A stretch of DNA of 64,000 nucleotides from Anastrepha obliqua (Eukaryota; Arthropoda; Insecta; Diptera; Tephritidae), in NCBI RefSeq assembly GCF_027943255.1, contig NC_072895.1, positions 46,660,001-46,724,000 on the forward strand. The letters are read 5' to 3'. The notes beneath the pieces were generated by a model. That model was not told the origin of the DNA and did not search any database. It saw nothing but the letters and a program-made list of their open reading frames with translations. Each line of letters opens with the position of its first letter. The first letter of the stretch is position 1. Of the stretch, positions 51,446 through 63,795 are shown one piece after another. The position numbers and the translations under genes were made by a program.

Positions 51446-52019
51446 ATACTTGAAAAAAAATTTTCTTAGTGTAAGTTCAGCTAAAGTTAAACATTCATAT
51501 AAAATGTATTGTAAATGTCGATGTCTTTTAAATGGAGTCGGCACTCTCACTTTTCTTAAAAAGGGTTGGCATCATTTCCACTAAAAATGTATGCAAGAAG
51601 TTTTGCTTCCGAAATTGTATGCCTAACATTTTTATAATGTATGAATTTTAAGTTCTTATTCACCGTTTTCTAGTTTGGTTTTTCATATAGAACCTTCAGT
51701 GAAAGAAATTAAGAGACCTATAATTAGTGGTTCTGAAATATGATTACTTAATGCGGTGCATGAATTCAATTAGTCGGATCTTGTAAAGTCGATAGACCCA
51801 CAAATTGGGCAGACTGCTTTATCTTTACCGCACATAAGAATGGGTAGGTATGGTCAATTCTAAGACAAATAAAAGTCCTGATTTTGTTTCTTGCCCCAAG
51901 AGTTCGAATTCTTGTATTGTTGTTGAAAATTTTAAGGTATAGGCTATTTTGCTCGCCGAAACTACTAAAACAATATAATGGCGCTCTACCATTAATCTCA
52001 CAGTCCGCTCACAAGGCAC
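51446..52019. other. unassigned sequence
   Basis: A 64-codon minus-strand frame at 51825-52019 has no known motif. No repeat is seen. Confidence 0.3.
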
Positions 52020-52318
52020 AGAGATAAAACCAAGCCTTTGTGGTGGAACAAGGATATTGGTAAAGAACGAAGAGAACTTAGAGAGTTTCCGAAGCTAGCT
52101 AAACTAGAAGATTGGGTTGAGACTTGGAGGGAATACAATCAAATCTTCTATTATTCCTACACTGATTCGCAAAGACACTGGCGAATCCACCAAGGATGGA
52201 AAGAAAACGATTGAGGTTCTCACTGAAACGCACATTCCTGGATGTACGCAGATCACAGGCGCCACATCTTCCGGGGAAGCAGGCGATCACAACGAAGTTT
52301 GTGAGATTGGAAATGACC
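52020..52318 (+). pseudogene. LINE ORF2 linker fragment between endonuclease and reverse transcriptase
   Basis: LWWNKDIGKERRELREFPKL and AKLEDWVETWREYNQIFYYS, then in another frame SSIIPTLIRKDTGESTKDGK, KTIEVLTETHIPGCTQI. In I-, R1- and LOA-like LINEs this stretch follows the endonuclease and ends with the L.TH.PG motif just before the reverse transcriptase. Neither neighbour domain is present. The fragment is cut by the TTAA element at 52319. Confidence 0.7.
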
Positions 52319-52965
52319 CTAATGGGTCTCCGATGGTCTAGAAATTTCAAAAAATCGATTTTTTGTTTTTCCGATATTTCGAAAGTATAGTATCTTAAGA
52401 ATCTACTGAGTAGTTTTCATGCAGAAATTCCCAATATTATAGCTTTTACAGCCCATTAACTAGAGAGCGGTCCGCGCGCTACTGTACGTCAAACTTTAAT
52501 TCATTTATCTAGAAACGATTTTTTTCGGCCTGGTGTAGTCAAAACAAAAAAAAAACGATATGTTGTTCACCACATCAATGGCTATCGGCCGTACTAGAAT
52601 CATATTATTATTTCAATTATTTCGTATTTTTTTACTAAAAAACTGAAAAAGACCGAAATTCAAAACCCTGCCATTTTTTGGTTTTTGTGTTTCAGATAAA
52701 TAGAAGAGCTAAAATTGACAACACTGTCCAGGTCCAATTTTTCGGGAGAGTCAACTTCAGCGTCATTTTTAAAATTATGAAAATTTGAAAGAAAAATTAT
52801 TTTTAATTTTTGTATGAAAAGAATTTAAATAAAAGTCATGCAATTTTTTTTTTAATTTTTATATGTAAAAGATGTGAAATAAAAATTATAAAAAATTTAA
52901 AAATCGGTTCTCAATTTTTTTATTGTGGAAAATTTCTGAAAATACCCTAAAGAACTAGCTCATGC
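52319..52965 (+). mobile_element. TTAA-type non-autonomous element, family 1, copy B
   Basis: Reverse-oriented match to 11147-11784: CGATGGTCTAGAAATTTC, AAAAAATCGATTTTTTG, CAGCCCATTAACTAGAGAGC, CATCAATGGCTATCGGCCGT, GACAACACTGTCCAGGTC and AAAATACCCTAAA in the same order. The left end is retained in diverged form; the right end is degenerate. No coding. Confidence 0.75.
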
Positions 52966-52974
52966 AGGGTCACG

Positions 52975-53335
52975 AAGATCGGCTACTCAGGCCTACAAAC
53001 TAATTTTATCTCTTTCCTGGAAAGAATGAAAATTTGTAGTGGGGATACTGACGGGACACTATCTAACTCCATCGCGAGAGGAACTCTGCAACATCTACTC
53101 AGCCACTGCACTACACTTAGCAAAACACGAATAAACTAATTACATAGGTTCACATAATTTTCAACCTTAGGAACTGTGGCAGATCAAAAAATTAGAAGCC
53201 TACTTAAATTATCTAAACTGTTTATTAAAGACAAAATATAAAATTCTAAAACTCCCCATACAAACACCTGGTATCACTATGGATCAATTTCTGGTCTATG
53301 TGCGCTCTACAGGATCAACCAAGTCTAACCTAACC
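52975..53335 (+). pseudogene. LINE ORF2 C-terminal fragment with TAACC tail
   Basis: Reading with shifts: GILTGHYLTPSREELCN and further residues ending in SGLCALYRINQV, followed by CTAACCTAACCTAACCTTA at 53319-53337, a typical TAACC-type LINE tail. Only about 100 decayed codons remain. It might belong to the same LINE copy as 52020-52318, with the TTAA element inserted and the middle deleted, but that cannot be shown. Confidence 0.55.
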
Positions 53336-53422
53336 TAACCTTAACATCACTCTTGGCCATCTGATCAGAATACTCGTCTCCTCAGATTCCGACATGTCCA
53401 GATATCCACATAAGTTTTACTC

Positions 53423-54727
53423 TGTGGGCAAAAAGTAAGGTGAATTTGGTTGTAAAATAAAAAATCTTTATTTATTCTTGTAAATCAATTTCATGCCCTT
53501 CAAAATAATCCCCTCTCGATGAAATACACTTATGCCAACGATTTTTCCAATTCCCGAAACATGCCAAATAGTCCATTTCCGGTATAGCCATCAGCACATT
53601 CTTCGATTCAGCTTTTATTTCCTCAATCGACTCGAAACGCGTTCCCCGGAGTGGTCTCTTGAGTTTTGGGAACAGCCAGAAGTCACATGGAGCCAAATCA
53701 GGCGAATACGGTGGTTGCGGAACGATATGCGTGGAATCTTTGGCGAAATGGTCACGAAGAACGAGTGCAGTGTGAGACGGTACATTATCGTGATGCAAAA
53801 ACCAAGAGTTGTTGGCCCATAATTCTGGTCTTTTTAGACGAATTGCTTCACGTAAACGACGCATAACGCTCAAATAATATACCTTATTAACAGTTTGGCC
53901 AGGTGGAAGGAATTCGAAATGCACCACAACACGAAAATCGAAAAAAACTATCATCATGCCCTTTATTTTTGAACGACTTTGACGTGCTCTTTTCGGTCTG
54001 GCCTCGCCTTTAGCACGATTGATCGCTCGGTTGTTTCAGGGTCGTAAGCATAAATCCAAATCTCATCTCCCGTAATGATGCATTTGAGCTTGTCCTGATA
54101 GTCTGAAAGCATTGTTTCACACACATCAACGCGACGACTTTTTCCAAGAAATTGAGAGTTTTCGGTACCAAACGAGATTTGACTTTTCGTAGGCCCAAAT
54201 GGTCTTTCAAAATGGTTTTCACAGATCCTTCTGATATTCCGATCATATCAGTAAGGTCTTTAACAGTCAACCGACGATTTTTGAGCACTAACTCCTTCAC
54301 TTTATTGACGCGTTGGTCGTCTGTTGACGTCGATGGTCGTCCGGAGCGCTCCAAGTCATCAACACGTTCTCTCCTCTTTGAAGTCTTTGTACCACGTACA
54401 TATAAACATTTTTCTGCGACATGGTCGAATCACCAAATGCCATCTGCAACATGCTAAACATTTCCGCAGCCGAAATTTCATTCCGCAAACAAAATTTGAT
54501 GGCACTTCTCTGCTCAATCGAATCAGACATTGTAAAAATCGAAAAATGCACTCTTGGTCGTTTGGTAAACACAAGCGTAAATATTATATATTACTGATAA
54601 TGACATTCACATGGAAGTTGGCCCAGATGTTATTAACAGTGCTGCCAACTCATGAAAAAAATAACTACAGCGAAATTTTCATCCCGCGAAGTTTGACAAA
54701 TAAATTCACTTTACTTTTTGTCCACAG
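53423..54727 (-). mobile_element. near full-length mariner
   Basis: Inverted ends CTGTGGGCAAAAAGTAAGGT on the left and CTGTGGACAAAAAGTAAAGT on the reversed right, both continuing GAATTT. Length 1305 bp is that of a complete mariner. The gene lies on the minus strand with several frameshifts. I see no clean TA duplication beside the ends. Confidence 0.88.
53472..54530 (-). pseudogene. mariner transposase, full length with frameshifts
   Basis: MSDSIEQRSAIKFCLRNEIS starts the first helix-turn-helix; after a shift near 54390, ERSGRPSTSTDDQRVNKVKE and LTVKDLTDMIGISEGSVKTI form the second, then VKSRLVPKTLNFLEK. A shift near 54110 leads to ITGDEIWIYAYDPETTE (first Asp); another near 53960 leads to MMIVFFDFRVVVHFEFLPPG, FLHHDNVPSHTALVLRDH (second Asp) and YSPDLAPCDFWLFPKLKRPL (third Asp), ending HEIDLQE. 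All three catalytic Asp residues remain. I count three frame breaks. Confidence 0.9.
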
Positions 54728-54976
54728 TTGATTGATTTTCTGTGTTGATAGAGAATGTTACCAGTTTTCGAAATCATTTTCTCAGTATTCTACAAACAAC
54801 TTTTGAACATATTTTATACCTCAGATGTCCTGAAAAGGGTATTTTTTCCTTGTAATATATTTTCAAGTATTATTTCAGTTAAAGCAATTTGTAGTTTAAT
54901 TTGATCATATTTTAAGCAAATTTGAGCACTAGAAAAAATTCTTCCAGTAAAGCTACACAATGCACACACATTGGCA

Positions 54977-55382
54977 TACATTTTGCGTCCAATTGGTAGC
55001 ACATCAGCATTTTAAAAAATTTTTACTATTTTTCTTTTGCTTCGTTTTATTTTTTTTTCCTTGCCATTTTCTCCGTAGAACGAATGCGCGAACATTTTTT
55101 ATATGGCGCAACACCATCAAGGCGAAAAAATTATAAAAAATTAACGGGGTTTTGCAGCAACTGCAAACTCTCAATCTATTATGCAAAAGTTTATTAAGCC
55201 ATAAAACTGCATACTAACAATCTTTGTCAACATTTTAATTAGGAATTGAGATGAATTTTTCTAATTTATATGGTTTTTGTTTGACGAAATGAGTTATATT
55301 TTTATACAAAATTTTCGAACATTAAAAAAGGAATAAAAATTAGTAAAATTGTTGATGTGCTAAAATTTTGTCGCGGGGTGTA
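54977..55382. mobile_element. MITE with TA duplication
   Basis: TA 54977-54978 and TA 55381-55382 flank related ends: CATTTTGCGTCCAATTGGTA then GCACATCAGCATTTT on the left, and CACCCCGCGACAAAATTTTA then GCACATCAACAATTTT on the reversed right. Length about 406 bp, with no coding. The TA target suggests a Tc1/mariner-type driver. Confidence 0.55.
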
Positions 55383-56481
55383 CATGAAATCCGAATCATT
55401 TTAAATTATCTACCCAGGGCATGGTGTAGTCGAGCAAGATGTTGAGAATATTCGCGTTTCTTTCGACATCGGAAAATTCCATGGCGCATTCATGCATAAA
55501 TTTTCAGTTTTGGTTTTTTTTTCGAGCTGGGCAAGTTCATTCACGAAATTATACGCAACTTTGCACTAGCGCAGAGCAAAAGTCAATAGAAAGTCGCGAA
55601 CTCACAAATACACACGAAACATTTTCATCAAATACATACGAGTTTTGATTTTTTGCTTCTAAAATACAAGTATACTCCTGCTCTTCCACTTCACTAGCGA
55701 AGATTGAAAAGTTAGAAATGGAAATTTGCGCCCACTATTCGCAATCACTATCACAGCTTTTCGCGCCATACGCGAGTGTGGTGCAATTACCTTAACTGTA
55801 TATGATTTAGGTGTATGTGCGTAGGTGTGTACACGATAACTACCTTTTAGCCAGAGCATTAGCAAGTCAAATTCACTTCATTTCACTTATGCACAAACTT
55901 TTAGTTTAATGTATCTAGTTGAAGAAATCATAATAAATAATTTTGCTAAAGAGATGAGCGTGAAAATCCACTAAGCCCTTGGAGCGCAGCTTCGGTAATG
56001 CAAATGAATCTGCTATGTGTACATGTAGCTTTGGCAAAGTGAGATGCGACAGGAATCCCTGCACAGCTGTTTTTAAGGACGAGTAGAAAACGATGTAATG
56101 AATTTATGCTTTTAACAAGTTTTGTTCACTTATGGAAGAAGGCACCGCTAAAATGTTAAAAGCAAAATTCTTCAAGTACATGAAAGAGAAACTATATTTC
56201 GCTCTATTGGATTCACTTATGCATGGATAAAAGTGCACAAATAATGTAAAAATAAATATAATAAAAAATAATAATTCCAACTTGAGAGCGTTCTTACTGT
56301 AACCAAATAGAATCACGGAAATTCAACTATGTATGGCAGCTGAAAGTGTCATATATCAGTTTGAAATTAAAGTAGCGAGAAGAGAGAATGGAACTTACTT
56401 CGAGAAAAATAATAAATATTTTATCCCGATAATTCCTAAGATGAGTTGGTTGGTGGTAAAATCGCTTGAGCATCAAAAACT
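55383..56481. other. unassigned sequence
   Basis: The frames at 55439-55648, 55659-55865 and 56333-56548 show no recognisable motif; the last is partly within a transposon copy. No repeats are found up to 56480. Confidence 0.3.
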
Positions 56482-56894
56482 ATATGTTGCTCACAACATC
56501 AATGGCTATCGCCCGTACAATAATCATTTTATTATTTCAATTCATTAGTTTTAGAGTGTCAAATTCAAAACCGCGCCATTTCGTCAATTTTTTCTTTTAC
56601 TCTAGTACGGGAAATAGCTACATTCATATTGATAAATAATTTTTTTTGGTATTTGAGTTTCAGAAGAATAGAAGAGCCAAAATGGACAACACCGTCCAGG
56701 TCAATTTTTCGGGCGGGTCAACTTGAGCGCCATTTTCAAAATTATTAAAATTAAAAAAAAAAAATTTCATTTTGTAAAAGAAATTAATAAAAGCCTAAGA
56801 AATTTAAATATCGTCTTTCATTTTTTTCATTGTACAAAAAAAATTCTGAAAACACTCTAAATTCTCAAACTCTAGAGCACCGGGACCCCTGAAG
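56482..56894 (+). mobile_element. TTAA-type non-autonomous element, family 1, copy C (left-truncated)
   Basis: CATCAATGGCTATCGCCCGT, AATTCAAAACCGCGCCATTT, AATGGACAACACCGTCCAGG and AACACTCTAAATTCTCAAAC lie in the same order as in copy B. The right end CTCTAGAGCACCGGGACCCC matches the family end. The left third is missing. Confidence 0.72.
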
Positions 56895-57099
56895 TACCTC
56901 AAATTTCTAATGTTTTGTCAAGATATTTAAGTGGGCTTTGCTGTTTGAACCTGAAAAATCTGGCTTTCGATAAAAAGATCTACATATGTATACTTATATA
57001 AGTATACGTACATACTACTTCTACGAGATATTTCTTTTTCGAGATTTTGTTGCAGACAAAAACCACCTAAATCGAAAATCATGTTTTCGATAAAATCAT
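56895..57099. other. unassigned sequence
   Basis: AT-rich with TATACTTATATAAGTATACGT near 56989-57009, a short near-palindrome. No gene. Confidence 0.3.
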
Positions 57100-57650
57100 T
57101 TTATACAGTTGTGAACACGAAAATGACAGTACCAAAAAAATATTTGATTTCTTTTTCCAGAAAAATTTTAATCTTTAATGTGATTAGGAAGTTTTTATTC
57201 ATATTTTAAAAAATTATTCTATTCTTTAACTGAAAACTTATTTAAATAATTTCTATAATGAAAAAGAAAAATTTGTATAATAAATAATAGAAATTCACGG
57301 TTAACATTAAAATAGCAGTGATCATATAAGTAACCAAGTTTATAAAAAAATTCAAGAAAAACTGGATTGACAAGATTTGCAAAGTGGTAATTAATATTTA
57401 CAGAAAGTTGTAATTATATTGGAAAATCTCCCAAATTTTTTTTACGGCAGCAAAACGGCGAAGCGTTGCGTAAACCAATCCACGTATTTTTAAAATTTTC
57501 CCAAAGTTGTTGATTGAAAAATGGTAACATTTTTAGCACAACTCTTTATAAGTCTCCCCACAGATTTTCTGTAAGATTGAGGTCAAGGGACTGAGCTAGC
57601 CCTTCCATCCATACTTTTTTCTAAGTCTATGCAAGTTTTTCATATTCCTT
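57100..57650 (-). pseudogene. Tc1-like transposase C-terminal relic with one terminal repeat
   Basis: On the minus strand MEGLAQSLDLNLTENLWGDL is a decayed form of the Tc1 motif WPAQSPDLNPIENLWGDLK that holds the third acidic residue (57560-57640). It is followed by VLKMLPFFNQQLWENFKNTW and IGLRNASPFCCRK. At 57101 TACAGTTGTGAACACGAAAA resembles a Tc1-type terminal repeat. The rest of the gene is missing. Confidence 0.6.
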
Positions 57651-57689
57651 GTGTAACCTTTTTTCAAAAGAATTCATTGACGTAGTTTT

Positions 57690-57880
57690 TATTTCCATAG
57701 GGAAAATCCTCAGGAGACAGCGATAAGCTGTCCATTTTATTGTTATAACAGCATAAACACTCCCCCCAACTATTATGCGAATGTCGCTGGAGTTGCAGTC
57801 CTTGGCCGGTTATGAATCCGGGTCGTTCCGCTAACGGAGAACGAATGGAGCGGGAACGCTTATAAGCTATTATTAGTAGT
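57690..57880. repeat. dispersed-repeat-like block
   Basis: ATAACAGCATAAACACTCCC, GCTGGAGTTGCAGTCCTTGG and CCGGTTATGAATCCGGGTCG, then AACGGAGAACGAATGGAGCG, resemble a repeat I recall at high copy number in tephritid sequence. It has only one copy in this window, so the call rests on memory. Confidence 0.3.
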
Positions 57881-59025
57881 AATTTCATACTTTCAGTAAA
57901 TTAAATCAAGATTTAATGGTCACCAAACTGATATACCCGAAAAAATAAGAAAAAAACAGCTCAGAGTAAATTACTTGAAATTAGAAAAAAAATTATTGAA
58001 CTTCAAATTTGTTTTATATTTAATGGCACGATATATTCACGTGACTTTTATTTAAAGCCAAATTAAAATAAGCTCTAAACGCTAAAAGGCGGACTATCCA
58101 AATTCTTTTAGCTTTGCAAAATACTACTCATAAGTGCATATTTAAAATAAAATTAATAATTTATTTCATACTCAAGACCGTCTGCTTTATTTTATTATAC
58201 AGATAAATGTTGTTCATACCCACGTATACACACAAGTCTGAAAAACAGAATCAAAGACACCAAAAAATTGCACAGCTGTTTGCAAAGACAACAGAAAAAA
58301 TGTTATTCATTGAACCCCAAGATAAATACTAATCAAAATTCATGTTAATATTTTGCAAAAGAAAAGTATAATAAAAATGTTTATTTAACAAAATTTATAT
58401 GTATATAATTGTGTGTAATGATTCAACAAATTTTTATTTAAATGCCATATGAAAGTTGTTGCCAACACACAGAAAAAGAACTAAGGAAATTAAGACAAAA
58501 GAACCTTAAACGTTCATTTAAATATGCAAAAATGTATTTATTTATTCATATTCACAAATGAAATCATATACAGACTCCCCATGTATACATGTGTATGTAA
58601 ATATATGGAAAATTCTCTCTCAAACAATTTCCACCACATAAACCGCTTGTCACTGTGTGATAGCAAGTTACCACAACAGAAACAAAAAAAAACATTAGTC
58701 TTGTCGAACAAATTGAATAATTCCATTGATTAATTATGTGTGTGGATTTTTGTGCGTGGTTTTTTTACAGTTCAAGAGCGCACGGCTTTGCCAACCAAAC
58801 ATCTACGCAACCTGGGCGTATACGTAACCTAGAACGCGTGTGGAATTTTCGATTATTTGGCATAATGAGACGTTGAAGGTAATTTTGCTAAAAATAACAA
58901 CTGATATAGTTTTTATTAAAGTAGGACGTGTTTGGTCTAAAAAAACAAAAGCTGAATGATTACCTGTTACATATACCCATAGAGTGTTAGGATGGGGCAT
59001 GTAAAAACAACTGTATTACTATACG
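57881..59025. other. unassigned AT-rich sequence
   Basis: Frames near 58524-58733 and 58803-59000 have no motif. No repeats are seen. Confidence 0.3.
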
Positions 59026-59942
<917 letters not shown>

Positions 59943-60565
59943 TACTAGTCCAAAACCTTATGGTGCTTTAGTTATATTTCAAAGAAAGAAATACCCACTC
60001 AACCCATAATTTACAAATTGCCGTGCTTTAATATTGCAAACTCTGGCTTGACTTTCCCTTATGATAAACAACTTGATCAACCCATTTCCACATGCTTCTG
60101 GCCCCAAGCAGTTTTGCCCCAACACTAAAATTCTGCAAATTATTGAAGATGTTTTAGTTGCGTACTACCAAATCTGTATCAAGAATATTAGAAGGTAGAG
60201 CATCCTATCCAAGCTGTCAAAACTTCCAGGGCAGTCTTAAAGCTGAGTACAGTTTGAAATTGTCTTAAAAGGTACACAGCACCCACTGTATTTGCCTTTC
60301 TCTGGCCACTTCAGGATTAGCGATCTTGTCAGAAAAACTTTTTATTAAAACTAAGCATATTGTCTAATGGGGTCAGTCCAGAGTGTATGATTACCTTGCA
60401 ATTCCACCAAATGCTTGACAAAATCTTATTGGCTATTATTCCGAACTTGAAGATTGCTTGGGCCAGCGAATCCCAAATTTATCACCATAATTGCTCGTAT
60501 GTGACTTATTTTTCATCGCTTGCTAGTATTAGCTCAAAACTTATCGTCCTATTCTGTAACTCACC
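59943..60565. other. unassigned sequence
   Basis: The 69-codon frame at 60360-60569 runs into the next element and has no motif. A minus-strand stretch near 60300 reads NPEVARERQIQWVLCTF with some coding flavour; I cannot name it. Confidence 0.25.
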
Positions 60566-61288
60566 TTAAGGGGTTAGGGGTAGTCAGAGGCCCGAAAAAA
60601 TGATGATTTTCACGAATTTTTTTTGCTACTTAATTAATTTATTTAACAAAAATAAAAACATAGCATAAAAACATCATGTTTTAACTTGACTTCACCAAAA
60701 TTTAAAAAAAAAAAATTTATAATTGCAAAAGTTATCGCTGTTTGTGTGAAGCCCGTTTCTCCAGAAGTCCCTTGCGGTGAACATCACAAGTCCTTGCAGA
60801 TTCATCTAAAACCAATCGGACAAGAAAAATTAGTTTTATTAATAGATAATCTTGTGCCTGATCGAAGCTTTTTTTTTCAAAATGAACAAAATGGCGGCCT
60901 CAGAAAATTTTTTTCAGATTTTAGAGAAAAAAACCAACAGTTAATTGTTAAAAAAAATCGAAATTTTTGAAAAAAAAAATCCTTCGATCAGGCACAAGTT
61001 TTTTATGTTTTTCAAAAGCTGTATAAATTTTATTGAAATCTACGTAGCGGTTTTTAAGTTACAGTGTTCACCAGTTTGAAAAACATAGTTTTGAGAAAAA
61101 CGCATTTAAAGTTTTGCTATCGGCTCCGGAGCGGCCGAGCGCCCTTTGTTAATTGTTGAATAACTTGAAAAGTATTTGTCGGATTCACTTCAAATTTTTA
61201 CACAATATTTTTAAAACATTATACTTTAAGAAAATGCAAAAAAAAAAAATCAATTTTTTGAAAATTCTGACTACCCCTAACCCCTTAA
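60566..61288. mobile_element. TTAA-type non-autonomous element, family 3
   Basis: TTAA 60566-60569 and 61285-61288 flank identical ends GGGGTTAGGGGTAGTCAGA. Length 723 bp. The interior matches the element at 49141-50404 in reverse. It contains a palindrome-like pair: CTTGTGCCTGATCGAAGC (about 60850) and CCTTCGATCAGGCACAAG (about 60980). A 94-codon frame at 60686-60970 is an accident of composition, as its match at 49141 is not conserved as protein. Confidence 0.88.
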
Positions 61289-62904
61289 GCACCACTTTCA
61301 ATCGGTTTTTATGGATATGCAACCCCTTTTTTTGGCCGCACTGTTGCCTGTTTTGACTGTATAAGAAGTATAGGTGATCACCAATCAGGCATTCTCTTAT
61401 ATCTTACCAGCAGTCACTACTTATCTTAGCACCCTATTTCAACCAGCTAACTGGCGAATTTTGTGGGACGTTATACAATAACGAGCAGCTGACCGTAGAA
61501 GTCAACTCTAACATTTTATTTGTGACGGTAGGAATTGCGGAATTATCGAGCTTGCAAGCTGCACCTTAATTTGAATTCTTCGTGTCTTAAAACAAGGCGG
61601 TGCAACCATTTAAAGTTGGTAAAATAAATATGCGCCACAAACTATGGCCGCCCACTATTAGCACAACAAATCGCTCATCGTCACACCATCAATCATCAAA
61701 CGCTCAGCAAATCACGCTCTCACGCTTTCAATCACATAAATATTTACATGGTATATTTATGTATACACAACTACACCCACAAGTATGCATTTATGAATGT
61801 ATGTACATATGAATAATTTGCGCCACAATAAGTTAACAGCTTGATGCTCTGCTACACATATGCAATGAACAAGCACAACACACTCACATATTTAAGCATA
61901 CACACGTAAGCTGCTATTTCAACTAAGCCCATAAAGGATGTTTATATTCAAACTTGCCTGTATCTCAGTACGAAAGTAGGCATTAAATACGCCTTATTTT
62001 CTTTTCTGCATCGCTAAGGATGTAATAAATTTTTTACTTACATTATTCGTACAGGTATCTACGATTAGGTTTGTAATGTGCCAGATGGTCTTGGTAGAAA
62101 TAAGTAATCTCGTATTTGCATCATACAACCTGCGTTTATGTAGTTTTGCTACTCATCTCTTTCACCAAGTGGTTGATAAAATCTGGTCTTATCGCGGTAA
62201 TGTAGTTACGATAGCAATAAGTGAGAGATTTATGTTTATACCATTCGCTATTGAGTTATTTCCACTTTGTTTGTGTTTGAATGGGCGTAGTTGTTTGCAA
62301 ATGTGGTTGCTGGCTTTCATTTTTCTTTTAATGTGGAAGTGAAACTATTGAATGAAATGAATGAAAGAGAAAAAGTACTGAATATCAATAAATATCACGC
62401 CACAATATAATGAAATAAGCCGGTTGCATAACATTGCGTAATGCTGCAAACTGAATTCAAAAAATGGGTTTTTGCTGTATGCAAGTTTGTGTAAAAAGTT
62501 AGTAAGACATTCTTGCTAGTGTACACCATACTAAGCGTACCGTCGTCGTAACGTGCATACTAACCAGAATGTGGCTACTAGTGTCGAGCTGTACTGCTCA
62601 AATTGGGAACACCGCCTCGGCATGTTGTTCTTTTTGTCGTAGCAACCTTCAAGATGTTCTATACATTTTTGGAGAAAACTACTGAAGTGGCAGCTCTTGG
62701 ATGCATATACTTATGTATATAAATCCAAGTTGGTGCAACAACGTAGAACAAAGATACAATAAACCCGGAAATATAAAGCAAAATTACAATCACTTATGCA
62801 TTTGGAGCCTAGAGCAACACGAATTGGATTTCAAATTTACCTAAAAGTGAATATTTTGGAAGGTACGCATTTCCAACTCAGCGTTTATTTACTTATGCAC
62901 AATA
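61289..62904. other. unassigned sequence
   Basis: Frames at 61600-61812, 62076-62342 and 62796-63017 lack recognisable motifs. No ends or arrays are seen. Confidence 0.3.
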
Positions 62905-63455
62905 TTAGTATTCCTCTTCTTCTTGATTGGCGTGATAAGCGCTTACGTGATTTTGACCGAGTAGTAGCTTCTCGTGCCAACCGGTGCCAGTTTGACAAAC
63001 CAAGTGCATCCACCTGATCTTTCTAACGCAGAGAAGGCCTTCTTCTTCCTCTGCTACCATCAGCTGGCACCGCATTGAATACTTTCAGAGTCTGAGCGTT
63101 TGTAACCATTCGGATGACATGGCCCGGATCTTTATTCGCTGCGCTAAATCTATGTCGTCGTAAAGCTCATACAGCTCATCGTGCCATCGCCTGCGATATC
63201 CGCCGTTGCCAACGTGCAAAGGTCCAAAAATCTTACGCAGAATCTGTATCGCAAACACTCCAAGCGTCGCTTCATCGGATGTTAGAACGGGCATGATGAG
63301 AGCTTTGTAGAGTGGTAGTTTTCTTCGTCGAGAGAGGACTTTACTGCTCAGTTGCCTACTTAGTACAAAGTAGCACTTGTTGGCAAGAGAGATTCCACGT
63401 TGGATTTCAAGGCTGACATTATTATCGGTGTTAATGCTGGTTCCTAAATACACGA
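62905..63455 (-). pseudogene. RTE-like LINE reverse transcriptase C-terminal fragment
   Basis: On the minus strand FVYLGTSINTDNNVSLEIQR, GISLANKCYFVLSRQLSSKV, LSRRRKLPLYKALIMPVLTS, then ILRKIFGPL, YRRRWHDELYELYDDIDLAQ. A frameshift near 63110 leads to VTNAQTLKVFNAVPADGSRG, RRRPSLR and DQVDALGLSNWHRLAREATT. This is the LG.SI..D...EI..RI..A...F..L region and C-terminus of an RTE/CR1-like LINE. The fragment is interrupted upstream by the SINE at 63460. The 3' end near 62905 has GAAGAA-type text. Confidence 0.75.
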
Positions 63456-63459
63456 AGTC

Positions 63460-63795
63460 TTATATATATATATATAATTGGCGCGTACACCCTTTTTTTT
63501 TTGGGGGTGTTTGGCCGAGCTCCTCCTCCTATTTGTGGAGTGCGTCTTGATATCGTTCCACAAATGGAGGGACCTACAGTTTCAAGCCAACTCCGAGCGG
63601 CAGATATTTTTATGAGGACCTTTTTCATGGCACAAATACACTCGGAGGTTTGCCATTGCCTGCCGAGGGGCGACCGCTATTAGAAAAATGTTTTTATTAA
63701 TTTTGCTTTCACCGCGATTCGAACCAACGACCTCTCTGTGAATTCCGAATGGTAATCACGCACCAACCCATTCGGCTACGGCGGCCGCCGTAGTA
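63460..63795 (-). repeat. tRNA-derived SINE, nearly full length
   Basis: On the minus strand the head reads GGCGGCCGCCGTAGCCGAAT, then GGGTTGG (A-box-like TAGCCGAATGGG), and about 45 bp later GGTTCGAATC, a standard RNA polymerase III B box. The body includes GGCAATGGCAAACCTCCGAG, CACAAATAGGAGGAGGAGCT, CGGCCAAACACCCCC and GGTGTACGCGCCAATT, and the tail is a TA dinucleotide run (63462-63477). Two partial copies occur at 6397 and 40215. I recall the family as common in tephritids. Confidence 0.85.

Noticed and set aside
51109..55382. A single 4.3-kb element between the TACACC-like ends at 51109 and 55382
   Set aside because: The interval holds a LINE fragment, a TTAA element and a complete mariner, and the 54977-55382 pair of ends is a better fit on its own.
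60686..60970. 94-codon frame within the TTAA element
   Set aside because: The homologous stretch at 49141-50404 has stops and no conserved protein, so it is not a gene.
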